A stretch of 49,621 nt of DNA from an uncultured Clostridium sp. (GTDB lineage: Bacteria > Bacillota > Clostridia > Lachnospirales > Lachnospiraceae): contig CANPMS010000012.1 of assembly GCA_947575275.1 (NCBI GenBank), forward strand, positions 1 through 49,621, given 5' to 3'. Of the stretch, positions 34,153 to 45,100 are shown piece by piece (the first letter of the stretch is position 1; each line of letters starts with the position of its first letter). A program made the translations under genes and the position numbers. The notes under the pieces are model-generated. The model was given only the letters and a program-made list of their open reading frames with translations. It was not told the origin of the DNA and did not search any database.

Positions 34153-34190
34153 AATAAAGAGTCCGCAGCAACCATTTTCCTATAAAGCAA
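34153..34190. repeat. Internally deleted copy R3 of the dispersed repeat
   Basis: Three pieces of R2 are joined: AATAAAGAGTCCG, CAGCAACCATTTTCC and TATAAAGCAAAA, with the GC-rich middle missing. It again abuts a strong terminator. Confidence 0.6.
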
Positions 34191-34233
34191 AAGGAACCGG
34201 CATCAGGATATATCCTGATACCGGTTCTTTTTA
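34188..34233. terminator. Strong bidirectional terminator
   Basis: AAGGAACCGG and CCGGTTCTTT enclose a second stem ATCAGGATATATCCTGAT (34191-34230). T runs on both strands suit both the converging 33605 gene and the wall-protein operon. Confidence 0.85.
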
Positions 34234-34234
34234 T

Positions 34235-37200
34235 TCATTGAATCCAAACGCCATTGCTGTCCACATGATAATAGTCAGGAGTCATCTCCCCCTCATACAT
34301 AGAGCCAAACGGACGTTCTTCATTTCCTGTGTACACCCATTTATCCAGGGCTTCATCAAAACTCCATGTCTGTTTGTTGTTTGACGGAGTAAAGTAATAC
34401 CACTTGCCTGAGATATTCTGCCATCCGGTACGCATAATACCGTCATTTCTGCCCAGATAGTACCACTTCCCGTCATACATATCGTAATGCCATCCCAGAA
34501 CAAGGCGTCCATAGAAACCATCATCCGCCAAGCTCAGATAATACCAGCTTCCATCATCATCCAGGAACCATCCGGTATCCATAATTCCATCTGCACCAAA
34601 ATGGTACGTGTAGGTTCTGGATTCCCCTCCCGGAGGTGTATAGCTTAAGTTGGCCCAGGTATCTCTCAGTCGGCTTCCGTCATGAAGCACAAATTCCCAA
34701 ATATGCTCTACGGGATCCAGATTGTTCCAGTATCCGTCTGTTCCCACCGCATAAGTGCCGTATTTAGACAGATAGGCTCCATTCTGGCTGCTGTTGGTAA
34801 CCGTTCCTGTGCTTGTGGAGCTGCCGCCACCGCCGCCGCTTCCACCACTGGAACCGCCATTTCCAGGTTTATAAGGATTGGAGCTGGCATATACCCTGTT
34901 CAGTTCATCCAGCATCTCCTCTAACTCTGCTGTGGAAGCCTTCCTGGGATTTCTCTGATCGATCAGACGCTGTGCCTCATCGACGGCATTCTTCAAATCA
35001 TCTCTATTTGAGACAACGTACCGACTGTCATCCAGAATTTCCTGAATTTCATCAATTCTGTCCTTCAGATTCTCCTCTGCCGCATCCCGATACTCTTTGT
35101 CATTCTCATAAAATAGGAATAACTCAGTAACGCTTCCATTTAACCGGGAGTGTACATCATACTCCACCCAGGTATCCTGTTCCTCACTAAGACCGATATA
35201 CCACCACAATAATCCATCTCTGTCCGGTACTCCTGACGGACTCGGCAGACATCCATTCACTGCCTGACGGTATCGGTTTTCAAAGTCTCCTACGGTATCG
35301 CCTTCCGGTATTGTTAACGTAACCGGCACGATTTGGCTGGTACTGGGACGCCCGTTTCCGTTTTTGATTTTCACCACATAAACCGGCAATGTTCTGTATC
35401 CAAATACATAACGTTTTCCGTTTACAAGATTAATATCAAAATATCCCAGCTCCTCTGCCTGGCTAAGCTGACCTTCAATATCCACCTTTGACAAGAATTC
35501 TTCCGCATCGCTGGGTGTTGCATTACTTCCAGTTGCGATTTCATAGAATGAGTATTCCACATCATCCCGCAATGCCCCGGTTTCCAGGTATGTGGTAATA
35601 TCACGATCTCCGATATTGGCAGCCGGTCTCCATTGACCTCCAACCAATTTTTCAATCTGGATATTAACTGCATACAGGGCTCTGTATTCGTTTATTCCAT
35701 CTTCGATGTTTTCAGCAATCTTTATGGCTTCTTTTTCCGCCTGGGTTGCTGCATCTTTCCACATGCGAACGCGGAATTTACCCGATCCGGTAATCGTCTC
35801 ATCCCAATCCGGCGTTAAGGCTCCCATATTTTGATTATCGCCGCTGGGCTGCTGATATTCTGCATTGCTCCAGCTGGCCACGGAAGAACTGTGATCGTAT
35901 ACTGCCTGAATGATAACTGTTTCCTCTGGCATCTCAAACTGAAGTGCAGTTGAGACAGCATTCACGCTGGATGGATGACCCATGACAATCTCCCAATGAT
36001 CAAAGGTCGCTCCATTTGCAATCACATCTGTTGTCACATGAACCATCGTCCCACTGGGAACTGACTCTGCAATATTGCCATCCCCAAGAGAATTGTTATT
36101 TTCGTCCTCAATGGTAATATTTGCCCCTTCTGATACTACCTCAAGACGGTATCCATCTCCCAGTACAACGCTTGAATTTGTAATCACGACCTTTGACGGC
36201 TGACGGTTTGCTGCCGTGTCATTGCTGCCGCTCGGTCTTACCACAATCTGATATGTGGTATCCGGATCAAGATTATCCCAGGTAATGCTGCCTCCTGGAG
36301 CAGAAGGCTGCTGCCAATCCTCCACCACATTTCCGTTTTCATCCAGAAGTGCATAATCGGTGTCAGGTGATGTAATATTGATAACGATCTGTTTCTGACC
36401 ATTGTTATTCGGATCATCCTCAACTCCCACATCAGTACAGATTGGAGTCGTTACAGAGGTCGGAACGCTGGCAGTTCCGTCAGTCACCAGTGATGCTATG
36501 GAATCTCCCTGGCTTAAACCTGCTCCTGCAGATGGAATCACCTCATGGACAGTATAGGTTTCTCCCGGATAAAGCCCGCCGCTGATAACGCCATCCATGT
36601 TTGTCAGCACGTCTCCCCTGACAACTGCAACCACATTTCCGTCGCTGTCCGCAACCGCATAGTAGGCATATGACTGGACATTGGTAGCGTCTGTATCAAT
36701 CACTATCTGTACCTCGCCGGTGTTTTCATCAATCACAGCCTCCGCTGTTGGCGACTCAGGAGTGATAGCTGTGGTCGGCTCACATACGGCAGTAAATACC
36801 TCTCCATCTGCGTAGTCACTGATTATCGTATCCGCATCCAATTCCTGATTCTGAGAATCATACCATTTTACAACAAAATCCGTGTCTGCTGTAATCTGGG
36901 GAATCTGGCTGGCAAACTCTGCCGTTGCACTGGAAGGCTCGATTTCACTCCAGAGAACATCACGGGGATCATTGGTAGCTGCATCGTAAGGAAGAAGCTG
37001 AACTGTACGGCTAAATGGGTTATTCGATGCACCGTTAACGGTACCATTCGCGCCGTTCCATGTAAAGATAAAATTCTTCCACAGGTTATTTCTTACAAAT
37101 CTTGCCTGAAGCGTCCAGCCAGTGTCAGGAGTCATTTCAATGTCCCCCGTCACCTTTGTCCCGTTGTAATACCAACCGTCAAAATCATAGCCTGTTGCTG

Positions 37201-39124
37201 GCTCTGGTACAATCATGGACTCCAGATCACTGTAGGACAATGTGCCGTTTCCATCATTGTTCAAATGCAGCTTGTATGGATTAGCCTGATTATTACTGTA
37301 TTCTGTCTGATCAAGACTGTTCTTGATGACTCCATTGCCCTGCTTCGTCAAAGTTACCTTCTGGAACTGCGATTCATCAACAGAATATTTCACCGTAACA
37401 AGAACGGAATCATTATTGAAATGAGCGGACATGGTCTGCGAAGTCATATGCTCATCTGTCAGTCCATTAGCCCCCAGTGTTCCGTTATTGGTAACTGTGT
37501 AGCTGTAAGAAGGGCTTGTGGCATCCCACTTATACCCTTCACCGGTCAGATTAGGAACGGGGAAGGACTTATTCTCCGTTGCTCCTGCTGTGCCAATCAG
37601 CCCTGTGGCTTCTCCATTGCCGTCTGTTTCCACCGTAAAACCATTGGGAAGGGAATTTCCCAGCTCTGTAAGCACTGCCGGAGTCACGTTCAGCTCCTGA
37701 CCTGCACCGTCCACATACACATATTTTACCGTAAGGGACAAGGCAAAGGCCGGATTCGGTATGTAATAATAGTCCACATTAATTGCCTGATTGGGCATCG
37801 TTCCTGTCAGCTTGTTGCTGCTGTCAAAACTTCCCTCAAATTTTGCCACATAATTATGAATATCGCCCGCTCTCGCACTCTCTCCATTATCTGTGGTCAG
37901 TGTAGAGTTCTGCTCATCTGCAGTTAAGCATGTGGCTGTCCGGAAAAAGGGAGCGTATCCACCAGAACCTGCATTCGTTCCATCCACCAGAAGGTAGCGG
38001 GGAACCTCATTTGCATCCTGAATCCCATTATTGTTTAAATCTACATAATCCAGCATGTTAGCATCTGGTTCAATTCCGGTGATCTCCTCTCCGGCATAAA
38101 AGTGTTTCACATCTATGGTACTAAACAGCTCATCCCCGTTTTCATCGATTACATGATGAGTCACATTGATTGCTTTTGTCTTGTTCTGATCTGCCACATA
38201 ATTATAGTATACATAGATGTCGCGGTTGACCATCTGACCTTCCAGATATTTACTGGCATCATTTACATTTAGTCCATAATATGTTTCATTTTGAGCATCT
38301 TCCGTATATGTGGCGTTATTTGTCGCCGGGTCAATGATGATACTGTTTGGCTCTACCATCTTTACCGTAATTTCAGGATCATAACCTTCCACAATTTTCG
38401 GTCTTGCCTGCGGCTGCTCAAATGTTTGATATGCTGCCTCCTCAGTCAAAATATTCCCGGGATAAGTATCACTTGGGAGCGTTGGAATATGATGCTGAGT
38501 TTTCATGTTAAATTTGGTTCCGTCCGACAAATAGACTGCATGGAGCACCGTTTTGCCGTAAGGCATAGTTTTGTTCAACTTGTGCTCCCGATTGGAGATT
38601 GTACTTCCAGACTGGACAGCATCTTTGGTCCAACCGTACAGCATATAGCCTGGAAAATTAAAGTCCTGACCATTCCATGACTTGGGATTGTTTGCCAATA
38701 CCGGCTTTGTTCCAGTCCCATCCCATGCATCCAACTGTGTTTTTAAGGTCATCCATTCTGCGTCCCACCAGGGAAGTTCAATACTTCCTGCTGGATCAGA
38801 CTGCTGCCCGTTGGCATTGGTATCATCGGGAATAACCGTATTATCTTTATTCAGCTCATTTCTGATTACATTTTGAGTGGTGATATAGCCCGATGTTGAA
38901 GTCCCGAACCACTCCATCCCGTAATAGGGGCTGTTGGAATCGTTATCCTTATCCAGTCCCAACGTACCATTGTTGTATTTGGAGTAAATACCCAGATCAA
39001 AGACATAGGCTCTTCCTGGCATTGTCTGATTGGCATATGCCGGCATTGCCGGGGCAAGCACGCTGGTAAGCATGCTTGCCGCCAATGTCACAGCCATCTG
39101 TTTTATGTGACATTTTTTTCTCAT
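34235..39124 (-). CDS. Giant secreted wall-binding protein, 1629 aa
   Basis: A signal peptide (MRKKCHIKQMAVTLAASMLT, cleavage probably after AYA at 31) is followed by MucBP-like segments (INVTHHVIDENGDELFSTIDV) and InlB/Flg_new-like beta repeats (GYDFDGWYYNGTKVTG). Fibronectin-like strands and a helical FIVAR-like stretch (AEENLKDRIDEIQEILDD) come next. A Gly/Ser linker near 1421-1435 leads to a C-terminal choline-binding-like module with GWFLDDDGSWYYL and ISGKWYYFT repeats. No LPXTG motif is present, so wall attachment should be non-covalent. It is a paralogue of the 2253-aa protein upstream (15-nt gap): both share 'DPD..Y.VV.RP' and 'F.HW...' blocks and the same C-terminal plan. AGGAGG lies 10 nt before the ATG. 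An adhesin role is inferred. Confidence 0.8.
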   Translation of the reverse strand: MRKKCHIKQMAVTLAASMLTSVLAPAMPAYANQTMPGRAYVFDLGIYSKYNNGTLGLDKDNDSNSPYYGMEWFGTSTSGYITTQNVIRNELNKDNTVIPDDTNANGQQSDPAGSIELPWWDAEWMTLKTQLDAWDGTGTKPVLANNPKSWNGQDFNFPGYMLYGWTKDAVQSGSTISNREHKLNKTMPYGKTVLHAVYLSDGTKFNMKTQHHIPTLPSDTYPGNILTEEAAYQTFEQPQARPKIVEGYDPEITVKMVEPNSIIIDPATNNATYTEDAQNETYYGLNVNDASKYLEGQMVNRDIYVYYNYVADQNKTKAINVTHHVIDENGDELFSTIDVKHFYAGEEITGIEPDANMLDYVDLNNNGIQDANEVPRYLLVDGTNAGSGGYAPFFRTATCLTADEQNSTLTTDNGESARAGDIHNYVAKFEGSFDSSNKLTGTMPNQAINVDYYYIPNPAFALSLTVKYVYVDGAGQELNVTPAVLTELGNSLPNGFTVETDGNGEATGLIGTAGATENKSFPVPNLTGEGYKWDATSPSYSYTVTNNGTLGANGLTDEHMTSQTMSAHFNNDSVLVTVKYSVDESQFQKVTLTKQGNGVIKNSLDQTEYSNNQANPYKLHLNNDGNGTLSYSDLESMIVPEPATGYDFDGWYYNGTKVTGDIEMTPDTGWTLQARFVRNNLWKNFIFTWNGANGTVNGASNNPFSRTVQLLPYDAATNDPRDVLWSEIEPSSATAEFASQIPQITADTDFVVKWYDSQNQELDADTIISDYADGEVFTAVCEPTTAITPESPTAEAVIDENTGEVQIVIDTDATNVQSYAYYAVADSDGNVVAVVRGDVLTNMDGVISGGLYPGETYTVHEVIPSAGAGLSQGDSIASLVTDGTASVPTSVTTPICTDVGVEDDPNNNGQKQIVINITSPDTDYALLDENGNVVEDWQQPSAPGGSITWDNLDPDTTYQIVVRPSGSNDTAANRQPSKVVITNSSVVLGDGYRLEVVSEGANITIEDENNNSLGDGNIAESVPSGTMVHVTTDVIANGATFDHWEIVMGHPSSVNAVSTALQFEMPEETVIIQAVYDHSSSVASWSNAEYQQPSGDNQNMGALTPDWDETITGSGKFRVRMWKDAATQAEKEAIKIAENIEDGINEYRALYAVNIQIEKLVGGQWRPAANIGDRDITTYLETGALRDDVEYSFYEIATGSNATPSDAEEFLSKVDIEGQLSQAEELGYFDINLVNGKRYVFGYRTLPVYVVKIKNGNGRPSTSQIVPVTLTIPEGDTVGDFENRYRQAVNGCLPSPSGVPDRDGLLWWYIGLSEEQDTWVEYDVHSRLNGSVTELFLFYENDKEYRDAAEENLKDRIDEIQEILDDSRYVVSNRDDLKNAVDEAQRLIDQRNPRKASTAELEEMLDELNRVYASSNPYKPGNGGSSGGSGGGGGSSTSTGTVTNSSQNGAYLSKYGTYAVGTDGYWNNLDPVEHIWEFVLHDGSRLRDTWANLSYTPPGGESRTYTYHFGADGIMDTGWFLDDDGSWYYLSLADDGFYGRLVLGWHYDMYDGKWYYLGRNDGIMRTGWQNISGKWYYFTPSNNKQTWSFDEALDKWVYTGNEERPFGSMYEGEMTPDYYHVDSNGVWIQ

Positions 39125-39139
39125 AACGATGTTTTCCTC

Positions 39140-42100
39140 CTAATTTATCCATACACCATTCTGATCCACGCGGTATCCATCCGGTGTAGATTCATTTACA
39201 TACATGGAGCCATACGGTCTTGCATTGGTGTTATTGAAGTTCCACCTCTCTGCCTTCTCGTCATAAGTGTAGGTAGGCTCCTGATTAAACGCCGTAAAGT
39301 AATACCACTTTCCGTCTATCTGTTTCCATCCCGTTGCCATAATCCCCGTTGCCGGATCCAGATAGTACAGCCTGTTATCATCCGGGTCATGATGCCATCC
39401 CGTCTTCATCTTTCCAAAGAACCCGTCGTGTATCGTATTGCAGTAGTACCAGTTCTTCTGCTCGTCACGGAACCAGCCGTAGTCCATCCGTCCACTGCTG
39501 TTAAAGTGATACCAGCCTGTTCTTGCGTCTCCCTCGTTGTTATACTCCAGGTATCCCCACTTGCTGGTCAGACGGATTCCTCCGTTCAGCACAAACGCCC
39601 ACTGGGTCGGGTCATTGTCCAGATTCTCCCATTCCCCGTTGAATCCTACGGTGTAATGGCGGCTCTCCTCCGGCACAAACGGATCCGACGGGCCTCCCGT
39701 TCCTTTTCCTCCTCCGGAACTGAAGCCCCCTCCCGAGGAGCCTCCGCTTCCCACACTGCCTCCCGGGCGTCCGCTGCCGCCTGTACTTCCGCTTCCTCCG
39801 TGGCTTCCGGAGTAGTTGTTGTATCTGTTGGCCAGCACTTCCTCATAAGGCTTGCAGGAGGTCTTCAGCTCCTCGATTGCCTCTAACAGCTCATTGTGGG
39901 TGGCCTGCGGGTCTCTCTTATTCTTCACTTCCAGCGCTTCTTCGATAAACCCTTTCACTTCGTCTGCCTCGTCATTTTTCAGGAAGAAATCGTTGCTCAT
40001 TTCCAGCATCTTATCCAGCAGATCCTGAAGCTCTTTTGTCGCCTCCACTACCTCATCGTAGTTATCCATATAGAACGCATACACCGGCGTATCCTTCTTG
40101 ATCGTCCTGTCTGCATCAAAATCTCGCATTGAGGTCTTGTTTCCCCTCTGCCAGTCCACATAGCTCCAGCCGGTATAGTCGCACTGCACTCCATCCGGCA
40201 GTACAACGGTCGCTTCCGGCTCGTTCTGCAGCACGTCTCCGTACGGTCCCGGCGCCGCATAGTCACTTCCCGACACTGCGTCTCCCCTTCTCACCTTAAA
40301 CCTCAGGCTCCAGGGCTGGTTGTATTCCGGTGCGCTAAAGCCCAAACGGTTAAGGAATGTTACTTTAAATGCCTTGGAATACGCCAGTACATACCGGCAT
40401 CCTGCCTGCGCCGTAAAGCTGAACTGACCTCCGATGTATTCCTCGCTGTTGTCCATCGCTCCGTCCACCGATACGGGAACCAGGCTGACGCTTCCCGTGC
40501 TGTCATCAATCTCATACAGGTTGTAATCCAGCATATCCACATCGTTTCCGTCCAGCTGTACAAACGCATTGAAGGTAGCATCGGACGGGGTTGCCACCCC
40601 TGCCTTTCTTCCATCCACATAGCGCTCAATCCGCACATCCAAAGCCCATGCCGTCTTAAACGCATCCTCATGCTGGCTGTATGGCTGTTCTGCTAACAGG
40701 GCGCTCTTCTCCGCTGCCGTCACTCTCGGATTGTTCTTGTCAAACACGACCTTATACAACACCTCTGCCCCATTAACATCCATCAGCACACGGTCTGCCG
40801 GACTGGTCAGAAGCTGCTGCAGATCTTCTGCATCACGGGGATCTAACGCCATCTCGTTGGGATCTCCTCCCCGTACCTCATCCCTCACCTCTGCATTGCT
40901 GGGGCTTGCCGCAGCTCTTGTATACACTGCCTCCAGCACCACGTTCGTCTGAGGCATGGCAAAGGTCAGCTCCCGGGTGCTTACATTCCCGCTGATGCCG
41001 TCCACTCTTCCCGTCAGAACTCTCCAGTGGCGGAAACTGCCTCCTGCACCGTCCGTGGCATCTGCCTGCAGCACCACCGCACTGCCTTTTTTAATATCCT
41101 CTTTTACCTCAGCTCCAACTGCTTCCCCGTTGACTGTAGAAATCTCAGCTCCGCCGTTGACGCTGACCACTTCCACCTTAAATGCGGGAATATCCAGATT
41201 TCCGTTGGGATCCGGGATCACCTGGTTTCCGTAAGGCGCTCTGGAATCCGGGGTAACGCTGCTGTCCCCATGGGGTCTGGTTACAACTGTATATTCCTTA
41301 TCCGGGTCAAGCCCTGTAAAGGTAACGCTCTTTGGCGCGCTTCCTTCGGGAGTGATCCATCCGTTATCACTTCCCGGATAGACAATCACGCCCGTATCCG
41401 GATCGATAATCGCGTAATCACAGTCCGGATCCGCAGGACAGATGGTCAGGGATGTCTTTGTCTCATCCTCCGGGTCATAGCCCACCGTATAGTTGTTGTC
41501 CAGTACCGGGGTAACCACCTGAGTCGGTCCTGCCACATTTGGATTGTCTTCCACAGCAGAGATATTCTCTCCCAGGCTGACAGTGACGTCAGGCGTAGTC
41601 TCGTAAATGCGGTAAGGCGTACCGGCGTCAAGTCCCGTAAAGGGCAGCCCGCTTCCGGTGCCGTTTGAAACGCCAATCACGTTTCCTTCCAGATCGGTGA
41701 TTATGTACTGATAGTCCGAATTGGTGTCATGGACGATAACCTGGCCGTTTCCTTCCACATCAAGGGTTCCGGTGCCTTGTGGAGCATCTACATCAAGTCC
41801 CCAGACAACCGGGTCTTTCGTAAAGTTAACCACATAGGTCTGACCATTTACCAGGCTCTGTAAGCCGCTCATAAGGCTGCTTCCCTGATACCAGCCCGTG
41901 TAGATGTAGTTTTCCTCCGCTGTGTAAGCAGGAAGCTGCGCCGTAATCTGACTCCAGGTATTATCATACCAGGTGTGAAGCGTGGCGGACTCACCGGCAT
42001 TAAGCTGTCCGTGAGCGCCTGCCGCAAAATTCACATCGATCCAGTAAGCTGGATCCTCCACAAATCTGGCATAAAGCGTCACATCATTCCGTGGGAATGT

Positions 42101-45100
42101 GGTAGTGTCTGTCACCTGCGTGCCATCCGCCAGATACCAGCCGTCAAACTTATAATAGGGCTGGGGATTAGGCGTTGCTGTGGGAACACTTCCCAGAGCC
42201 TTGAGTCTTCCAAAGGTGTAGGCATACTGATTGCCCAAATCTGTCCCGTCGTTGCCCAGGAATGCCGCTGTTGTCGGCGTCCCAAGATTTCCATGATTAT
42301 ACTGGGGATCCACCGCAAAGGTCATCGTCTTCCAGTAAGCTGAATCACGGCTGCTGGGCCAGGTCAGGTTGATATTATGGTCAGACATCGTTCCTGTAAA
42401 GCGTCCGTCCGCACCAAAAGTCCCGCCCACTCCTGTGTTGTTATCGATCGTTGCCCCGCCTGCATACTGGTATCCGTACAGGAAACCGTAATCTCCATTT
42501 ATTTGATTATACGGATCAATATCCAGCGGATCCAATTGATTATAACCGTCCGCTTTTGTGGAAATTGTCCGGTTATCGGTTGTATCTGTAAATTTCTGAA
42601 TTGCAAAGTAATCAACTGTACTTTCATATTCATAGGTGATGGTGACATTCTGATTGGGCATAAACCCACTGAAATTGTGGTTTGAATCAAAGCTTCCGCC
42701 CATATCGTCTGTTCCCAGGGTATAAGTGGCTGTATTGCCTGTCTGTCCCTGCGTCACCGTTGCCCCTACAACCTGATAGCCAAACTGATTGTGAGGCGCT
42801 GCTGAAATCGGCTGTTCTGCGATTCTTGTCTCAGCAACTGTTCCTGCCCCTACGGGGATGACAGTTCCGTCTGCGGAAGTCATCTGATGCTTGACGGTGT
42901 ATGTAAAGCTCTGACTGGGATCTACATCATACTTGTAGATTACATTCACCCCGTCTGCAGGCATTTTGCCCTCCAAAACTCCGTTTCCGTCAAAGCCCGC
43001 TGGTGTCACACCGTCTGCTCTATTGCCGTCCAGCATAGGCTCCGCCGTCCAGCCGTTGTTTACCTTCTTATAGCCGGGAATTGTTTTAGGGGTAACTTGA
43101 ACCGGATCCTGATAGCGGTACTCATCGGAGTCCATTGCAAACTCAACTGGAAGAGCCGTGTTATTGTTCTTATGAGTTACTTCCACAGCGTATCCTGTTC
43201 CGTCAATCTCCCATTTGGCTTTGTAATACACATCCCACTTTTTTACGGGATTTGCCAGGGTTGTAGATGGAGTAGGCGCCTCAATGTACCCGGTTGCGTT
43301 GTAAACTCCATCTCCGTTAATATCATTGAACTCCTCGCCGGCGTCATAAACTCCGTTTCCGTTTGCATCCAGATACTGCTCTCCATTATCACTGTATTCA
43401 TACCATCCGCCAAACGTATAACCGGTACGGTTTACAATTGGCATGGATGCGCTGGGAGCTGCCCCTACCAGGGAAGAAATATCTTCTATATCAGCAGGGT
43501 TGCCTCCATTTGAATCAAAATGTGCTGTTGACGATGGACGTGAGTACAGGAATCGGATCGTCACTCCCTGACCAGGCATTGGTCCTGTAACACTTGCGCT
43601 GTTCATACCGATATTTGAGGAAAGACCGGTATGATCCGGCTCAACCTGGACATCCACCACTTCATATCCATCGCTTGCCAACAGATCCACTGCCTGCTCG
43701 TTAATCAGTGTTCCCGATACCAGATTTACATTTTTTGCAGTGTGCAGACTCTGGTTGTTATCCTGTCTTAGGTACTGCACCGTCAACGGAAACTCTCCTG
43801 CACGGATTGTCACACTGTGAGTTCCGTTAGCCATCTCCGTCCACTGGGAAGGCGCCAAGTCTGCTGCAAAGTTGGTGGAGGAATAAGGAACGTTGGTTCC
43901 TGACGTATGTTTTTCTGCTACAACCACAGAAGTATCCGCCGAGCTGCTGGGCGCTTTGATATTTCTCACTCCTATTCTGGCATCTGAATCCAGATTACCG
44001 TTTACTGCTATTATGCAACGATCTGCAGCAGATTCCGGGTTCATGCCGTCCTTGGTTCCCAGCAAAACATTGGCAGCATTTCCTGACTCCATAGTATTGT
44101 TTGTTACAGTTACCCCATGCCGCATGGTAAACTTTCCGCTGCCTGAAAAGTTAATTGCGCTTCCCTGATGAGATTTGTTGCCCGTTACCGTGCCGTAATT
44201 CATATCAAGATTTGCGCTTCCCGATACATCTATGGCGCTGGCAATCATCTTCACGTCTTCAGCATCATGGTTCTCATAGGAGATGCTGTTATTTTTAAGC
44301 ACTGCGTCCTTTTGAGTGCGGACATGCCCGACTGCTGCCTGAATCAGGGGCGCCTTCACACCCTCCCCGCTTCCGTCCAGGGTCACATCGCTTATGGTTA
44401 AGCCGGAGCTGGCTGTGGAAGGGCTGTCAAGCTTAAACATAGGTCCTGTAAAACCTGCTGCACGTGAAACCACCTTGCGGTCTCCTGTGTAAGCCACCGG
44501 CGGGTTAGAATCGCTTATTCCCCCCTGCGGCAGCACATAATCTGCTGTTCCGATGGTAATATCCTGATTTGCCGGAATTGTAATGGTCTCTCCAATCTCA
44601 CAGTCTTTCATCAGGAAAATATAGGCTTTTTCCGGTCCGGCCTGCCGAATCTTATCTACCGCCTCCTTAATCGACTTGCAGGGGGTAGCAATGTAACCGG
44701 TGGAGTTACCTGTATAGGTAGGATCTACATAGTAGGTCGGTCCCCTCATGGAGAATGCCAGGCGTCCATGCTTTACCTCTCCCGGAAGGAGATCAAAACA
44801 GAATGAGTAGTTTACTGCAGAATCTGTATTACTAATATAGCGGTTGACCAAGTCCGTATAAAGATAATTCTTAAAACCACCGTTGGCCCATGCTCCAACC
44901 CATGTGGTCAATGAACTGGGATCATTGCTGTCGCGCTTGTCAATACCAAGTCCCAAATCCGCATCCGGAGAATAGCTCAGAATATCAAAGGAAGTAAACT
45001 GATATTTTCCACCATTGTTAGCAATTCCATGGACTCCCTCAATTTTGTCGCCGGTTCCCGTCTTTGGAGTGGCCCACAGAGGACATCCATCATGGTTATA

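Noticed and set aside
37265..37927. 220-residue and other plus-strand ORFs opposite the giant wall proteins
   Set aside because: Shadow frames over long biased coding sequence; no supporting signals.
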